From: Oscillatoriaceae cyanobacterium Prado104
GTDB taxonomy: Bacteria > Cyanobacteriota > Cyanobacteriia > Cyanobacteriales > Microcoleaceae
DNA: 64,000 nt
Assembly: GCA_025454405.1 (NCBI GenBank)
Contig: JALOON010000017.1
Coordinates: 1 to 64,000, forward strand
Direction: 5' to 3'
Below are positions 17,692-28,436 of this stretch, in pieces. Positions within the stretch are counted from its first letter, which is position 1. Each line of letters begins with the position of its first letter. Under the pieces are notes generated by a model. It saw only the letters and a program-made list of their open reading frames with translations, searched no databases and was not told the DNA's origin. Position numbers and translations under genes: made by a program.

Positions 17692-19740
17692 ATGAACAAT
17701 TTAGCGATTTTGTGCGTGGATGATGAGACAATAATCTTAGATAGTTTCACCGAACAACTCAGGCGAAATCTGGGCAAAACTTGCGCGATCGAAGCAGCTC
17801 AAAGCGGAGAAGAAGCATTAGAAATTATTGAAGAACTGCAAGCAGAGGGACTGGAAATTGCTTTGGTTGTTTCCGATCTGATTATGCCCGGAATGAAAGG
17901 AGACGAACTGCTGAGAACAATTCACGATTTGTATCCCAAAACTCTAAAGATTATGCTCACGGGGGAAGCGGACGCTCAAGCCTTGGGCAACGCGGTTAAC
18001 GAAGCTAATTTGTACCGCTACATTGCTAAGCCTTGGGATGAAACAGATCTGATTTTAACTGTTAAAGAAGCTTTGCGAAGTTACACTCAAGAACAGCAGT
18101 TAGCCGAGCAAAATCAAGAGTTAAAAAAGTTAAATTTTCAACTAGAACAATTAAATGCTTCCTTGGAACAAAAAGTGATCGATCGAACTTTGGAACTGCA
18201 AAAAGCAGCCTTGGCTGCGGAGGTGGCAAACAAAGCCAAAAGCGTATTTTTAGCTAATATGAGCCACGAATTGCGATCGCCCCTGAATTCAATTCTGGGT
18301 TTTGCTCAGTTGCTGATGCGCAGTTCCACCCTCGCACCGAACGATAAAGATAACGTCGAAATTATCAGCCGCAGCGGCGAACATTTGTTGACTCTGATTA
18401 ATAATGTTTTGGATTTGTCGAAAATTGAAGCAGGCCGCACGGTGCTCAACGAAATTAATTTCGATTTGAGGCAGTTGCTGGAAGATTTAGAACAGATGTT
18501 CCGATTGAAAGCTGAAGATAAGGGATTGCAGTTAGTTTTCGATCTGCCCGCGGATTTGCCTCAATACGTGCGCACTGATGAAGTTAAACTGCGCCAATGT
18601 TTGATTAATTTGCTCAACAATGCAATTAAGTTTACGTCTGAAGGAGGGGTCTCAGTCCGAGTTCGCAACCATAAATTAAGAAATACAGAAATTCCGAAAC
18701 AACCCGCAGAAAGTAGCTACTTGGCAAATTATCAAAACCAAAACTCAGTCAATTTAGCTGTCAAGGAAGTCGGTGCAAATTTCCTGTTCCTTGGCTTTGA
18801 AATCGAAGATACAGGCGCTGGCATTCCGGCTGTAGAAATCGACAGAATCTTTGAAGCATTTACCCAAAGTAAAAACGCAAACAAATATCAAGAAGGTACT
18901 GGTTTGGGCTTGGCGATAACTAGGTCTTTTATCCAGTTGATGGGAGGTGAAATAGCTGTAAAATCCGAAGTAGGAAGCGGGACTATTTTTACTTTTGATA
19001 TTGCTGTCAGTTGGGCAGATGCCGCTGAGGAGGAAACTAAACCGCAGATGCGGCGCGAGATCGGAATCAAACCAAATCAACCCCGCTACCGCATCTTAAT
19101 TGTTGATGATAAATGGGACAACCGGCAGTTGTTGGTGAGACTGCTTTCTCCTCTCGATTTTGAACTCAAAGAAGCCAGCAACGGACAAGAAGCAGTAGAT
19201 ATGTGGGAAGTTTGGCAGCCGCATTTGATTTGGATGGACGTGCGGATGCCGGTAATGGATGGGTGCGAAGCAACTAGAAAAATTAGATTTCTGGAAACCC
19301 AAAAACTCAGAGAATTAGGAATCGATCGTACTGCAATTATTGCCATAACTGCTAGTACCTTTGAAGAGGAACGAGCGGTGATTCTGGAAGCAGGTTGCGA
19401 TGATTTTGTGCGGAAGCCTTTTCGAGAGAAAATCATCTTTGAAAAGATGGCAGAATTTATAGGGGTGCGCTACATTTACGAAGAGGAACCGCTGCAGCTT
19501 GCTGCTTCTGTTTCGGCTGAGGCTGTATCTGAAATTTCTCTGAGCCAAGATTTAGCAGCCATGCCCCAAGAGTGGATTGAGGAAATGTACGAAGCAGCCC
19601 AAAGTATTGACAATGAAAAGATTCTTCAGCTAATTTCACAAATACCGCCAGCCCTAAATAATTTTGGGCTTGCCCTCAAGGATTGGGCAACTGCATTCCG
19701 CTGCGATCGCATTATCGATCTGATAGAATCTGGCAGATAA
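17692..19740 (+). CDS. Hybrid histidine kinase: REC-HisKA-HATPase-REC
   Basis: A 682-residue soluble protein. REC1 about 1-125 ([24 protein letters not shown]); coiled coil about 130-180; HisKA with [18 protein letters not shown]-binding domain ([31 protein letters not shown]); REC2 about 465-590 ([28 protein letters not shown]). A ~65-residue C-terminal tail beginning [16 protein letters not shown] has Hpt-like helical character but no phospho-histidine; the same tail ends the next two kinases. No sensor domain is present, so input arrives through REC1. It follows the lone receiver by 3 bp. Confidence 0.93.
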   Translation: MNNLAILCVDDETIILDSFTEQLRRNLGKTCAIEAAQSGEEALEIIEELQAEGLEIALVVSDLIMPGMKGDELLRTIHDLYPKTLKIMLTGEADAQALGNAVNEANLYRYIAKPWDETDLILTVKEALRSYTQEQQLAEQNQELKKLNFQLEQLNASLEQKVIDRTLELQKAALAAEVANKAKSVFLANMSHELRSPLNSILGFAQLLMRSSTLAPNDKDNVEIISRSGEHLLTLINNVLDLSKIEAGRTVLNEINFDLRQLLEDLEQMFRLKAEDKGLQLVFDLPADLPQYVRTDEVKLRQCLINLLNNAIKFTSEGGVSVRVRNHKLRNTEIPKQPAESSYLANYQNQNSVNLAVKEVGANFLFLGFEIEDTGAGIPAVEIDRIFEAFTQSKNANKYQEGTGLGLAITRSFIQLMGGEIAVKSEVGSGTIFTFDIAVSWADAAEEETKPQMRREIGIKPNQPRYRILIVDDKWDNRQLLVRLLSPLDFELKEASNGQEAVDMWEVWQPHLIWMDVRMPVMDGCEATRKIRFLETQKLRELGIDRTAIIAITASTFEEERAVILEAGCDDFVRKPFREKIIFEKMAEFIGVRYIYEEEPLQLAASVSAEAVSEISLSQDLAAMPQEWIEEMYEAAQSIDNEKILQLISQIPPALNNFGLALKDWATAFRCDRIIDLIESGR

Positions 19741-19759
19741 AATTTACAAAGAATCAATT

Positions 19760-21709
19760 ATGAACGCAATTTACGATCGACCGATTTCTGCGAATATTCT
19801 GATTGTTGACGATACGCCAGAAAGCCTGCTGCTGTTGTCGGAAACTCTGTCCAAACAGGGATATAAAGTTCGAGGTGCTGTCAAAGGGAAAATGGGCATT
19901 AAAGCTGCACAATCGGCACCGCCGGATTTAATTTTACTCGATATTAAAATGCCGGATATTAATGGGTATGAAGTTTGTCAAATGCTGAAATCCGACCCAA
20001 AAACTCAGGAAATTCCCGTAATCTTTTTAAGCGCCCTCGATGACGTGGGAGATAAAGTTAAAGGCTTTCAACTTGGCGGTGCAGATTACATTACTAAACC
20101 TTTTCAAATAGAAGAAGTGTTAGCGCGGGTAAAAAATCAATTGCTGATCCGCCAGTTAAACAAACAACTTTTGGCACAATCCGAACAACTGCAAGTGCAA
20201 AACCGACAGTTGCAACAAGAAATTATCGAGCGACGCAAAGCCGAAGCAGCGGCCGAAGCTGCTTCTCAAGCGAAAAGTGAATTTGTGGCTAACATGAGCC
20301 ACGAATTGAGAACGCCGCTCAACGCTATTTTGGGCTTTACCCAAATTATGAAACGCGAATTGCTCAGCAGCGAACAGCTAGAGTATTTGGAAATTATCAA
20401 CCGCAACAGTTCGCACTTATTGGGATTAATTGACGATGTTTTAGAATTGTCGAAAATAGAAGCAGGGAGGCAAGTATTAAATGAAAGCAGTTTTGATTTT
20501 TATGCTTTTCTCGACGCCCTCGAAGAAATTTTTCAGATTCAAGCCGAACAAAAAGGACTGTACATATTATTTCAGGTAGCTCCCGGCGTTCCTCAATATA
20601 TCAAAACCGACCAGCAAAAATTGCGCTGCTGTTTGATTAACTTGATAGGCAACGCGATTAAGTTTACCGATCGCGGCAGGATAGATGTCAAAATTTCCTG
20701 TAAAGAATCGCCGATAAAATCTCTGAATTGTTGGTTTTTGCATTTGGAAATTTCAGATACGGGTTGCGGGATAGACGCAGCAGAAATTGATAACATATTT
20801 TGCGCTTTTTCTCAAGCAAAACCTGGGAGAAAACATTTAGGAGGAGCGGGTTTAGGTTTGGCGATCGCGCAGAGATTCGTCCAAATTATGGGGGGCGAAA
20901 TTACAGTTAGCAGTCAGTTAAATCTGGGAACCACTTTTAAGTTTGACATCAAAATTATCTCGGTGCCGGGGTTGGATTTTCCGGTAGAAACGCCTCTGAA
21001 AGTAATTGGTTTGCAGCCCGATCGAGAGGCGTATCGAATTTTGATAGTTGACGATAATAAAGACAACCGCTTGCTGTTAGTTAAACTGCTAGAACCGATA
21101 GGTTTTGATGTGCGCGAGGCAGACAATGGTCGAGATGCTGTAACCCAGTGGTCTGCATTTCGACCTCACTTAATTTGGATGGATACGCGGATGCCTTTGA
21201 TGGGCGGATTTGAGGCAGCTAGAGAAATTAGATCTCAGGAAAAAGAGCTAGACAGTGAATTGTGTGAATCTAATTCCCGCACGGTAATTATTGCTTTGAC
21301 AGCTAGCGTGTTTGAGGAGAAACGGGCGGCAGCTTTAGCAGCCGGCTTTGACGACTTTATTAGCAAGCCCTTTGTTCCAGAGGTTATCTTTGAAACAATG
21401 GGTAAGTATTTAGGAGTGCGTTATATTTATCAAAATTTGCCAGTAACGACAAAAGGTTGCCGAAAAGTTAATATTTTTAATGAAGAATCGGAAGCATTTT
21501 TGCAAAAAAATATGGCTGAGATGCCGCTGAGTTGGGTCGCTGAATTAGAACAGGCAGCTAAAAATTTGAATGAAGAGGGAGTGCAGGAGTCGATCGAGCA
21601 AATACCGGAAAGCAACCATCTGTTTGCTGAAGCTTTAAAAGATTTGCTGAGAGATTTTCGGCTGGATATAATTGTGAAAATTACCCAATCGTTCCCCGTC
21701 AAACATTGA
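19760..21709 (+). CDS. Hybrid histidine kinase: REC-HisKA-HATPase-REC
   Basis: A 649-residue paralogue of the preceding kinase. REC1 about 12-130 is of the PleD/VDDTPESLLLL type with LILLDIKMPDINGYEVC and YITKPFQIEEVLARV; coiled coil about 135-175; HisKA MSHELRTPLNAILGF; ATP-binding domain with NLIGNAIKF, DTGCGIDAAEI and GAGLGLAIAQRF; REC2 about 425-555 with LIVDDNKDNRLLL. REC2 reads LIWMDTRMPLMGGFEA, so its phospho-acceptor aspartate is kept. It ends with the same ~65-residue tail (MAEMPLSWVAELEQAA). Located 19 bp after its upstream neighbour. No sensor domain; likely a relay node. Confidence 0.93.
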   Translation: MNAIYDRPISANILIVDDTPESLLLLSETLSKQGYKVRGAVKGKMGIKAAQSAPPDLILLDIKMPDINGYEVCQMLKSDPKTQEIPVIFLSALDDVGDKVKGFQLGGADYITKPFQIEEVLARVKNQLLIRQLNKQLLAQSEQLQVQNRQLQQEIIERRKAEAAAEAASQAKSEFVANMSHELRTPLNAILGFTQIMKRELLSSEQLEYLEIINRNSSHLLGLIDDVLELSKIEAGRQVLNESSFDFYAFLDALEEIFQIQAEQKGLYILFQVAPGVPQYIKTDQQKLRCCLINLIGNAIKFTDRGRIDVKISCKESPIKSLNCWFLHLEISDTGCGIDAAEIDNIFCAFSQAKPGRKHLGGAGLGLAIAQRFVQIMGGEITVSSQLNLGTTFKFDIKIISVPGLDFPVETPLKVIGLQPDREAYRILIVDDNKDNRLLLVKLLEPIGFDVREADNGRDAVTQWSAFRPHLIWMDTRMPLMGGFEAAREIRSQEKELDSELCESNSRTVIIALTASVFEEKRAAALAAGFDDFISKPFVPEVIFETMGKYLGVRYIYQNLPVTTKGCRKVNIFNEESEAFLQKNMAEMPLSWVAELEQAAKNLNEEGVQESIEQIPESNHLFAEALKDLLRDFRLDIIVKITQSFPVKH

Positions 21710-21730
21710 TAAAAAATCGCCAAATAGAAG

Positions 21731-24700
21731 ATGGTAGTAAATAAAGAAAACATCCACATTTTAATTGTGGACGACCAACCGGGCAACCTCCGATTTTTAT
21801 CAAAAATCTTAACAAGAGAAGGCTATAAAGTTCAGCGAGCTATTTCCGGAGAAATGGCAGTAAATGCCGACTTCTCCTCTCCTCCAGATTTAATTTTACT
21901 CGATGTCGTTATGCCCGGAATGAACGGCTACGAAGTGTGCGAAATGCTGAAAGCGAGCGAGAAAACCCGAGAAATTCCGGTGATTTTTTTGAGCGTACTC
22001 AACGAAACTTTTCACAAAGTTAAAGCTTTTGAAGTCGGCGGAGTTGACTACATTACCAAGCCATTTCAAATTGAAGAAGTTTTAGTTCGCATCGAAAGTC
22101 AACTGACGATCCAACAGCTATCAAAACAGTTAAAGGAACAAAATTTACAGTTGCAGCGGGAGATAGAAGTTCGCAAGCGAACAGAGCAAGCTCTGCGGGA
22201 CAGTAAAGCGCGGTTGCAGAAGTTGGCGACGAACATACCGGGAGTTATTTATCAAATTTTGCAACCTTCATCAGGCGGGTTTGACATTGAATATATCAGT
22301 TCTGTTTGTACTAAAATTTACGAATTGGATCTCAAAACAATATTAGAACATCCCGAAGTTTGCTTCGATCGAAATCATCCAGACGACCGACAATATCTCA
22401 AAGAGAAAATTGCAGCTAGCGCTCGCACTTTAGAACCTTTTGCCTGCGAATGGCGGATCGTGCTGCCGTCAGGAAAGGTGAAGTGGCTGCAATCAAATGC
22501 CCGACCGGAAAGGCGCGGTGAGGGGGATATTGTATGGTACGGCGTACTTTTTGATATCAGCGATCGCAAACAAGCAGAAATAGAAAGTGCTGTCGCTAAA
22601 GCAGCTTTAGAACACCAAATTAGGCGAGAATTGCTGCTCGGAAAAATTACCCAGCAGATCCGATCGAGCTTGCAGCCGAAGCAAATATTTCAAACAGCGG
22701 CAACTCAAATCGGTCAGGCATTTGGCGTCAACCGTTGTTTGATTCATACCTACATTACTAACCCTAAAGTCGATATCCCTTTGGCGGCTGAATATCTGGA
22801 ACCGGGATGCGAATCAATTGGCGATCTATCAATTCCAATTTGGGGCAATCCTCATGTCGTGCAAATGATGCTGCAAGATCGGGCGATTGCCTCAAATAAT
22901 GTCGATTTGGAGCCTCTTTTGGATGCTATGAGACCGATTTGCCACCAGCTAAAAGTCAAATCGATGCTGGCAATTCGCACTTCCTACCAAGGCGAAGCAA
23001 ACGGAGCCATTTGCTTGCACCAATGCGACAGTTACCGGCAATGGACGGAAGACGAAATCGAACTTTTAGAATCCGTCGCCGCTCAAGTGGGAATTGCGAT
23101 CGCTCAAGTTAAACTGATCGATCGAGACAAACAGCGACTCGTGCAACTTGACAGGCAAAATCAAGTCCTGCAAGCAGAAATTCGCACTCGCTTGCGGGCG
23201 GAACAAGCCTTGCAAGAATCCGAAGCAGAATTGCGGGCTATTTTTGCTGCAATGACAGACTTAGTTTTAGTTAGAGATGCAGAAGGCCGCTGCATTAAAA
23301 TTGCTCCAACAAGTTCGTCAAGTTTGATTAGACCCGCCAGCGAAATGATTAATAAAACTGCTCGCGAAGTGTTCCCAAAACCCGTGGCAGATTTGATATT
23401 GCACAGCATCAAACAAGTTTTAAAAACCAAAGAAAGCCTGAATGTTGAATACAGCTATACCACCGAAACAGGCGAAGTTTGGCTAGATGCTAAAATTTCT
23501 CCGCTTTCTGATGACTCCGTGATTACTGTGGCCCGAGATATCAGCGATCGCAAACTAGCAGAATCGGCACTCCAGGAAAGCCAGCATTTCATTCAAGCAA
23601 TCGCCGATTCCAATCCCAATTTGCTCTACGTTTACGATTTAATCGAACAGCGCCACGTTTACTGCAACCGTCAAATTACCGCGATTTTGGGCTACACAGT
23701 TCGGGAAATCCAAGATTTAGGTACAGAAGCGATGCGCGAGATGATGCATCCGGACGATTGGTTTCCCTTCTTAAGAACTGTCGCAAAATTGAATCGAGCT
23801 CCAGACGGCGAAGTCGTTGAATGCCAGTACCGCATCAGACACAAAAACGGTGAATGGCGGTGGCTTCACAGTTGGGATACAGTATTTGTGAGAGATAATA
23901 ACGGTAAAGCAAAACAAGTTCTCGGCACGGCTAATGACATCACCGATCGCAAATTAGCAGCGGAGAAATTGCTGGAGTCGCAGCAAAGAATCTCATTTTT
24001 ATTGCAACAAACGCCGATCGCGATTATTGAATTAAATCTCAATTTAGAAATTGTCACTTGGAATCCGGCAGCCGAAGCTATTTTTGGCCATACCCAACAA
24101 GAAGCGATCGGTTGCAATGCCCCGGATTTGCTCGTACCAGAACACTGCCGCCAGCAAGTTCGCCAACTTTTAAATGACCGCATGAATCCTACATCTATCG
24201 GCATTTCTAATACTAATGAAAATGTTACCAAATCGGGGAAAATTATTGTCTGCGAGTGGTACAATACTCCTTTAATTGACGAAAGAGGCACGGCGATCGG
24301 CATCGCTTGCATGGCTCTAGATATTACCGAACGCAGGCAAGCAGAAATCGCTTTGCAAGAAAGCGCTATGCGCCAAAGGGCGATCGCCCGCATCATTGAA
24401 AGAATGCGCCAGACATTAGATATCGGCGAAATTTTTCGCGCCACTACTAAAGAATTGCGCGAAACCATGAAGTGCGATCGGGTTGCTATTTACCGCTTCA
24501 ATCCCGACTGGAGCGGCGAATTTGTCGCCGAATCTGTTGACGGTAACTGGGTTTCTTTCATCTACATCCAACAAGACTCCCCCAACCTCACAGCAGGTTC
24601 CTTAGATAGCGAAAATTGTGTAGTTCAAACATTAAATAGCACCTCAAATGAAGTCTGCGATACCTACTTGCAAGAAACCGGCGGCGGCAGCTACACAAAA

Positions 24701-26440
24701 GGTGTAAATTACCTTTGCATCGCAGACATTTACCAGCAAGGCTTCGACAGTTGTTATATCGAACTCTTAGAAAGATTTCAAGCTAAAGCTTACATTACTG
24801 TCCCTATTTTCTGCGGGGAAAAACTTTGGGGATTGCTAGCATCCTATCAAAATTCAGCCCCCCGACAGTGGAGCGAAGCTGAAGTCAACGTCGCCGTTCA
24901 TATCGGCACTCAGCTAGGAGTAGCCTTGCAGCAAGCCGAATTGCTCGCTCACACTCAAAGACAGTCAATGGAACTGATTAAATCTAAAGAAAATGCCGAA
25001 GTAGCCAACCGTGCTAAAAGCCAATTTCTCGCATCGATGAGCCACGAACTCCGCACTCCCCTGAATGCGATCCTCGGTTTTTCTCAAGTTATGGCACGCA
25101 ACAGTTCTATCACTAAAGAGCAAAAAGAATACATAGAAATTATCAACCGCAGCGGCGAACATTTGCTCGAATTGATTAACGATATTTTGTCAATGTCCAA
25201 AATAGAAGCGGGTCAAATTATCCTTAACGAAAATCGTTTCGACCTCTACAAACTCCTCGACGCTCTCAAAGAAATGCTGCAATTAAAAACCGACTCCAAA
25301 GGATTGCATCTGCTCTTTGAAAAGTCAGCAGATTTACCAAGATACGTTCAAACTGACGAAGCTAAGTTGCGGCAAGTGCTAATTAATTTACTCGGCAATG
25401 CGATTAAATTTACTCATCAAGGCAGCGTGATTCTGCGAGCCAGAAGCCAAGGTGAAAAGAAGGCGATCGCCTCAAATAAAGTGCAGCTATTATTTGAAGT
25501 AGCTGACACCGGACCGGGCATTTCGCCCACCGAAATCCACACATTATTTAAACCCTTCGTCCAAACTGAAACAGGTCGCAAATCGATGCAAGGAACCGGG
25601 CTGGGATTGCCCATCAGCCAGCAATTTGTCCGGATTATGGGAGGAGACATTGTAGTGGAAAGTGCAGTCGATCGGGGTACAACTTTTACCTTTGACATCC
25701 TAGCCGATCTAGCAACAGAAAGTGACGAACGAGAAAAATCTATTGCCAGAAAAGTCATCGGTTTAGAATTGGGACAGCCCAGCTATCGAATATTAATAGT
25801 TGAAGATGTAGCGGAAAATCGCCAATTACTGACAGAATTACTGAGTCCGATCGGGTTTGAACTGTGCGAAGCTGTTAACGGCGAAGAAGGTATTGCTGTA
25901 CATTCCGTTTGGCAGCCCCACCTGATATTGATGGATATGTTGATGCCCGTGATGGACGGCTACGAGGCTACCAGGCAGATCAAACAAACTCCTGAAGGCG
26001 AAAAAACAATAATTATCGCTCTGACAGCCAGTGCTTTTGAAGAGCAGCGAGCAGTTATTCTGTCCGCAGGTTGCGATGATTTTATCTGCAAGCCCTTACA
26101 GGAAGATGTACTTTTTGAAAAGATAGCGCATCACCTTAAAGTGCGTTATATTTATGAAGAAGAAAATCTATCTGCTTCACTTCCGGCGCCGCTCCCGCAT
26201 AAAAATTTAACTGCCGAGGATTTGAGTGTAATGTCCCGAGACTGGGTGGTCGATCTGTACCAAGCAGCACTTTGCGTTGACGACAGTCGCATACTCGAAC
26301 TCATCAAGCAAATTCCCGAAGCTGAGGAAAATCTTGCCAGTGCCTTAACTGATTTGGTCGATAATTTTCGGATTGACATCATCATTGATTTAACTCAGGC
26401 ATCCTATGACGAACGACCGCCCATCACTAGTGAATCTTAA
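21731..26440 (+). CDS. Giant hybrid kinase: REC-PAS-GAF-PASx3-GAF-HisKA-HATPase-REC
   Basis: A 1569-residue soluble kinase. In order: REC about 8-125 (LILLDVVMPGMNGYEVC); PAS about 150-280; GAF about 295-455; three PAS domains about 490-860, each ending near DISDRK or DITERR; GAF about 880-1065; HisKA MSHELRTPLNAILGF about 1100; ATP-binding domain (NLLGNAIKF, DTGPGISPTEI, GTGLGLPIS); REC about 1345-1470 (LILMDMLMPVMDGYEA); and the shared tail (LSVMSRDWVVDLYQAA). The second GAF reads IADIYQQGFDSCYIELL and LWGLLASYQ. This is the pattern of cyanobacteriochrome-related GAFs, with Cys-Tyr where bilin-binding GAFs have Cys-His. Its 3' end overlaps the cyclase gene by 35 bp. Confidence 0.92.
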   Translation: MVVNKENIHILIVDDQPGNLRFLSKILTREGYKVQRAISGEMAVNADFSSPPDLILLDVVMPGMNGYEVCEMLKASEKTREIPVIFLSVLNETFHKVKAFEVGGVDYITKPFQIEEVLVRIESQLTIQQLSKQLKEQNLQLQREIEVRKRTEQALRDSKARLQKLATNIPGVIYQILQPSSGGFDIEYISSVCTKIYELDLKTILEHPEVCFDRNHPDDRQYLKEKIAASARTLEPFACEWRIVLPSGKVKWLQSNARPERRGEGDIVWYGVLFDISDRKQAEIESAVAKAALEHQIRRELLLGKITQQIRSSLQPKQIFQTAATQIGQAFGVNRCLIHTYITNPKVDIPLAAEYLEPGCESIGDLSIPIWGNPHVVQMMLQDRAIASNNVDLEPLLDAMRPICHQLKVKSMLAIRTSYQGEANGAICLHQCDSYRQWTEDEIELLESVAAQVGIAIAQVKLIDRDKQRLVQLDRQNQVLQAEIRTRLRAEQALQESEAELRAIFAAMTDLVLVRDAEGRCIKIAPTSSSSLIRPASEMINKTAREVFPKPVADLILHSIKQVLKTKESLNVEYSYTTETGEVWLDAKISPLSDDSVITVARDISDRKLAESALQESQHFIQAIADSNPNLLYVYDLIEQRHVYCNRQITAILGYTVREIQDLGTEAMREMMHPDDWFPFLRTVAKLNRAPDGEVVECQYRIRHKNGEWRWLHSWDTVFVRDNNGKAKQVLGTANDITDRKLAAEKLLESQQRISFLLQQTPIAIIELNLNLEIVTWNPAAEAIFGHTQQEAIGCNAPDLLVPEHCRQQVRQLLNDRMNPTSIGISNTNENVTKSGKIIVCEWYNTPLIDERGTAIGIACMALDITERRQAEIALQESAMRQRAIARIIERMRQTLDIGEIFRATTKELRETMKCDRVAIYRFNPDWSGEFVAESVDGNWVSFIYIQQDSPNLTAGSLDSENCVVQTLNSTSNEVCDTYLQETGGGSYTKGVNYLCIADIYQQGFDSCYIELLERFQAKAYITVPIFCGEKLWGLLASYQNSAPRQWSEAEVNVAVHIGTQLGVALQQAELLAHTQRQSMELIKSKENAEVANRAKSQFLASMSHELRTPLNAILGFSQVMARNSSITKEQKEYIEIINRSGEHLLELINDILSMSKIEAGQIILNENRFDLYKLLDALKEMLQLKTDSKGLHLLFEKSADLPRYVQTDEAKLRQVLINLLGNAIKFTHQGSVILRARSQGEKKAIASNKVQLLFEVADTGPGISPTEIHTLFKPFVQTETGRKSMQGTGLGLPISQQFVRIMGGDIVVESAVDRGTTFTFDILADLATESDEREKSIARKVIGLELGQPSYRILIVEDVAENRQLLTELLSPIGFELCEAVNGEEGIAVHSVWQPHLILMDMLMPVMDGYEATRQIKQTPEGEKTIIIALTASAFEEQRAVILSAGCDDFICKPLQEDVLFEKIAHHLKVRYIYEEENLSASLPAPLPHKNLTAEDLSVMSRDWVVDLYQAALCVDDSRILELIKQIPEAEENLASALTDLVDNFRIDIIIDLTQASYDERPPITSES

Positions 26441-28433
26441 AGATATTCTCATAGTTGACGATACGCCAGACAACTTGCGATTGTTATCAACTATGCTCGC
26501 AGCTCACGGTTATCAAGTCAGAAAAGCTATTAACGGGAAACTGGCATTGCAAGGGGCAGAAATAGCACCGCCCGATTTAATTTTATTAGATATTAATATG
26601 CCGGACATGAACGGTTATGAAGTTTGCGAAAAGTTAAAAGCCAACGCAAAGACTCAAGATATTCCAGTAATTTTTATTAGCGCTTTAGATGATGTTGTAG
26701 AAAAAGTAAAAGCTTTTCAAGTAGGGGGAGTAGATTACATTACCAAGCCGTTTCAAATCGAAGAAGTTTTAGCCAGGCTAGAAAACCAACTGGCCCTGCG
26801 ATCGCTCCAATGCAAGCTGCAACAGCAAGCTCGGGAACTGCACGATCGCAATGCTAGATTGCAGCAAGAAATAGCTGAAAGGCAGCGGGCTGAAGAAGAA
26901 ATTCGGTTTTTGCTGGAAACTACGCGGGCGATCGGCGAAGCAGCAGATTTTCACTCAGCTTTAGAAGTAATCCTGCACCAAGTTGGCGCAACAATTGGAT
27001 GGGATTTAGGTGAAGCTTGGATTCCCGATGCAGAAAGGATGATGCTGGAATCCAGCCGCGGTTGGTATGCTAGCAATACCAACATGAATGAGTTCCGCCA
27101 CCACAGCGAAAAGCTGAGATTTCCTATGGATATCGGGCTGCCGGGGCGAGTTTGGGCATCCAAAAAACCTGAATGGGTAGAAGATATGTCCCAGGGATAC
27201 CCGGATTTTATTCGCACTCAAATAGCGCAAGATATAGGATTTAAAGCAGGTTTTGGCGTACCGATTTTGGTCGGAGAAGAAGTATTAGCAGTGCTGGTAT
27301 TTTTTAAAATTTTGCCCGCTCCTAAAGACCCACGTTTTCTAGATATTTTTAATGTTATAGGCAGTCAATTAGGTTCTTTAATTCAGCGCAAACAAGCAGA
27401 AGAAGCGCTGCGAATCGCTGAAGAAAGGTATCACAGCATTGTCGAAAATGCGATGGAAGGAATTTTTCAAAGTACCCCTTCAGGACGCTACCTCAGCGCT
27501 AATCCAGCTTTAGCAAAATTGTACGGTTACGACTCGCCGGAAGAATTGATGTCCTGCATTAAAAATATTTCCGATCAACTTTACGTTCACCCCGATCGCC
27601 GCAAAGAATTCGTGGCTGCGATGGAGGCAGACAATGCGGTTTCTGGCTTTGAATCTATGGTGCGCCGCAAGGACGATCGCAAGATTTGGGTATCGGAAAA
27701 TGTCCGGGCAGTTCGCGATGCTAAAGGTGTGCTGCTGTACTATGAAGGCACTGTTTCTGACATTACAGAACGCAAAAATGCCCAAGAAGCGCTAAAATTT
27801 CAACAGGAACAAACCGAGGCGCTGCTGTTAAATATTTTGCCGAAACCGATCGCCGAACGTTTGAAACAAGAACAAAGCACGATCGCTGACAGTTTCGCAC
27901 AAGTCAGCGTTTTATTTGCCGATATTGTAGGCTTTACCGAACTGTCGGCGAGAAAGTCTCCTCGGGAATTGGTCAAGCAATTAAACGTGATTTTTTCTCA
28001 CTTCGACCAATTAGCTGAAAAACACGGCGTGGAAAAAATTAAAACTATTGGTGACGCTTACATGGTAGTCGGAGGATTGCCGACACCGAGAAACGATCAC
28101 GCCGAGGCGATCGCTAAAATGGCCCTGGGAATGCAAGAAAAAATCGCCAAATTATCTGCTGAAACTGGTGAAAGATTGGCAATTCGTATCGGTATCAATT
28201 CCGGCCCTGTAGTTGCGGGAGTAATTGGAGTTAGCAAGTTTACTTACGATTTGTGGGGAGATACTGTGAATGTGGCGGCCAGGATGGAAGCTACGGGATT
28301 TGCAGGCAACATTCAAGTAACCGACGCGACTTACAAGCTTTTGAAAGATAAATATTTGCTGGAGAAGCGGGGCACGATTCCGGTAAAAGGTAAGGGGGAT
28401 ATGGTTACTTATTGGCTGGTGGAAAGCAGGTAG
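26406..28433 (+). CDS. REC-GAF-PAS class III adenylate cyclase
   Basis: A 675-residue nucleotide cyclase. REC about 12-130 (LILLDINMPDMNGYEVC, YITKPFQIEE); coiled coil; GAF about 165-325; PAS about 335-460 ending DITERKNAQ; class III catalytic domain about 490-675. Metal-binding aspartates lie in VLFADIVGFTELS and TIGDAYMVVGG. The K of EKIKTIGDAY and the D of FTYDLWGDTVNVAARM are adenine-selecting positions, so ATP to cAMP is expected, not cGMP. It starts inside the last 35 bp of the giant kinase gene, so it is translationally coupled, and its receiver is very like those of the upstream kinases. It is the only enzymatic output in the operon. Confidence 0.92.
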   Translation: MTNDRPSLVNLKDILIVDDTPDNLRLLSTMLAAHGYQVRKAINGKLALQGAEIAPPDLILLDINMPDMNGYEVCEKLKANAKTQDIPVIFISALDDVVEKVKAFQVGGVDYITKPFQIEEVLARLENQLALRSLQCKLQQQARELHDRNARLQQEIAERQRAEEEIRFLLETTRAIGEAADFHSALEVILHQVGATIGWDLGEAWIPDAERMMLESSRGWYASNTNMNEFRHHSEKLRFPMDIGLPGRVWASKKPEWVEDMSQGYPDFIRTQIAQDIGFKAGFGVPILVGEEVLAVLVFFKILPAPKDPRFLDIFNVIGSQLGSLIQRKQAEEALRIAEERYHSIVENAMEGIFQSTPSGRYLSANPALAKLYGYDSPEELMSCIKNISDQLYVHPDRRKEFVAAMEADNAVSGFESMVRRKDDRKIWVSENVRAVRDAKGVLLYYEGTVSDITERKNAQEALKFQQEQTEALLLNILPKPIAERLKQEQSTIADSFAQVSVLFADIVGFTELSARKSPRELVKQLNVIFSHFDQLAEKHGVEKIKTIGDAYMVVGGLPTPRNDHAEAIAKMALGMQEKIAKLSAETGERLAIRIGINSGPVVAGVIGVSKFTYDLWGDTVNVAARMEATGFAGNIQVTDATYKLLKDKYLLEKRGTIPVKGKGDMVTYWLVESR

Positions 28434-28436
28434 AGT

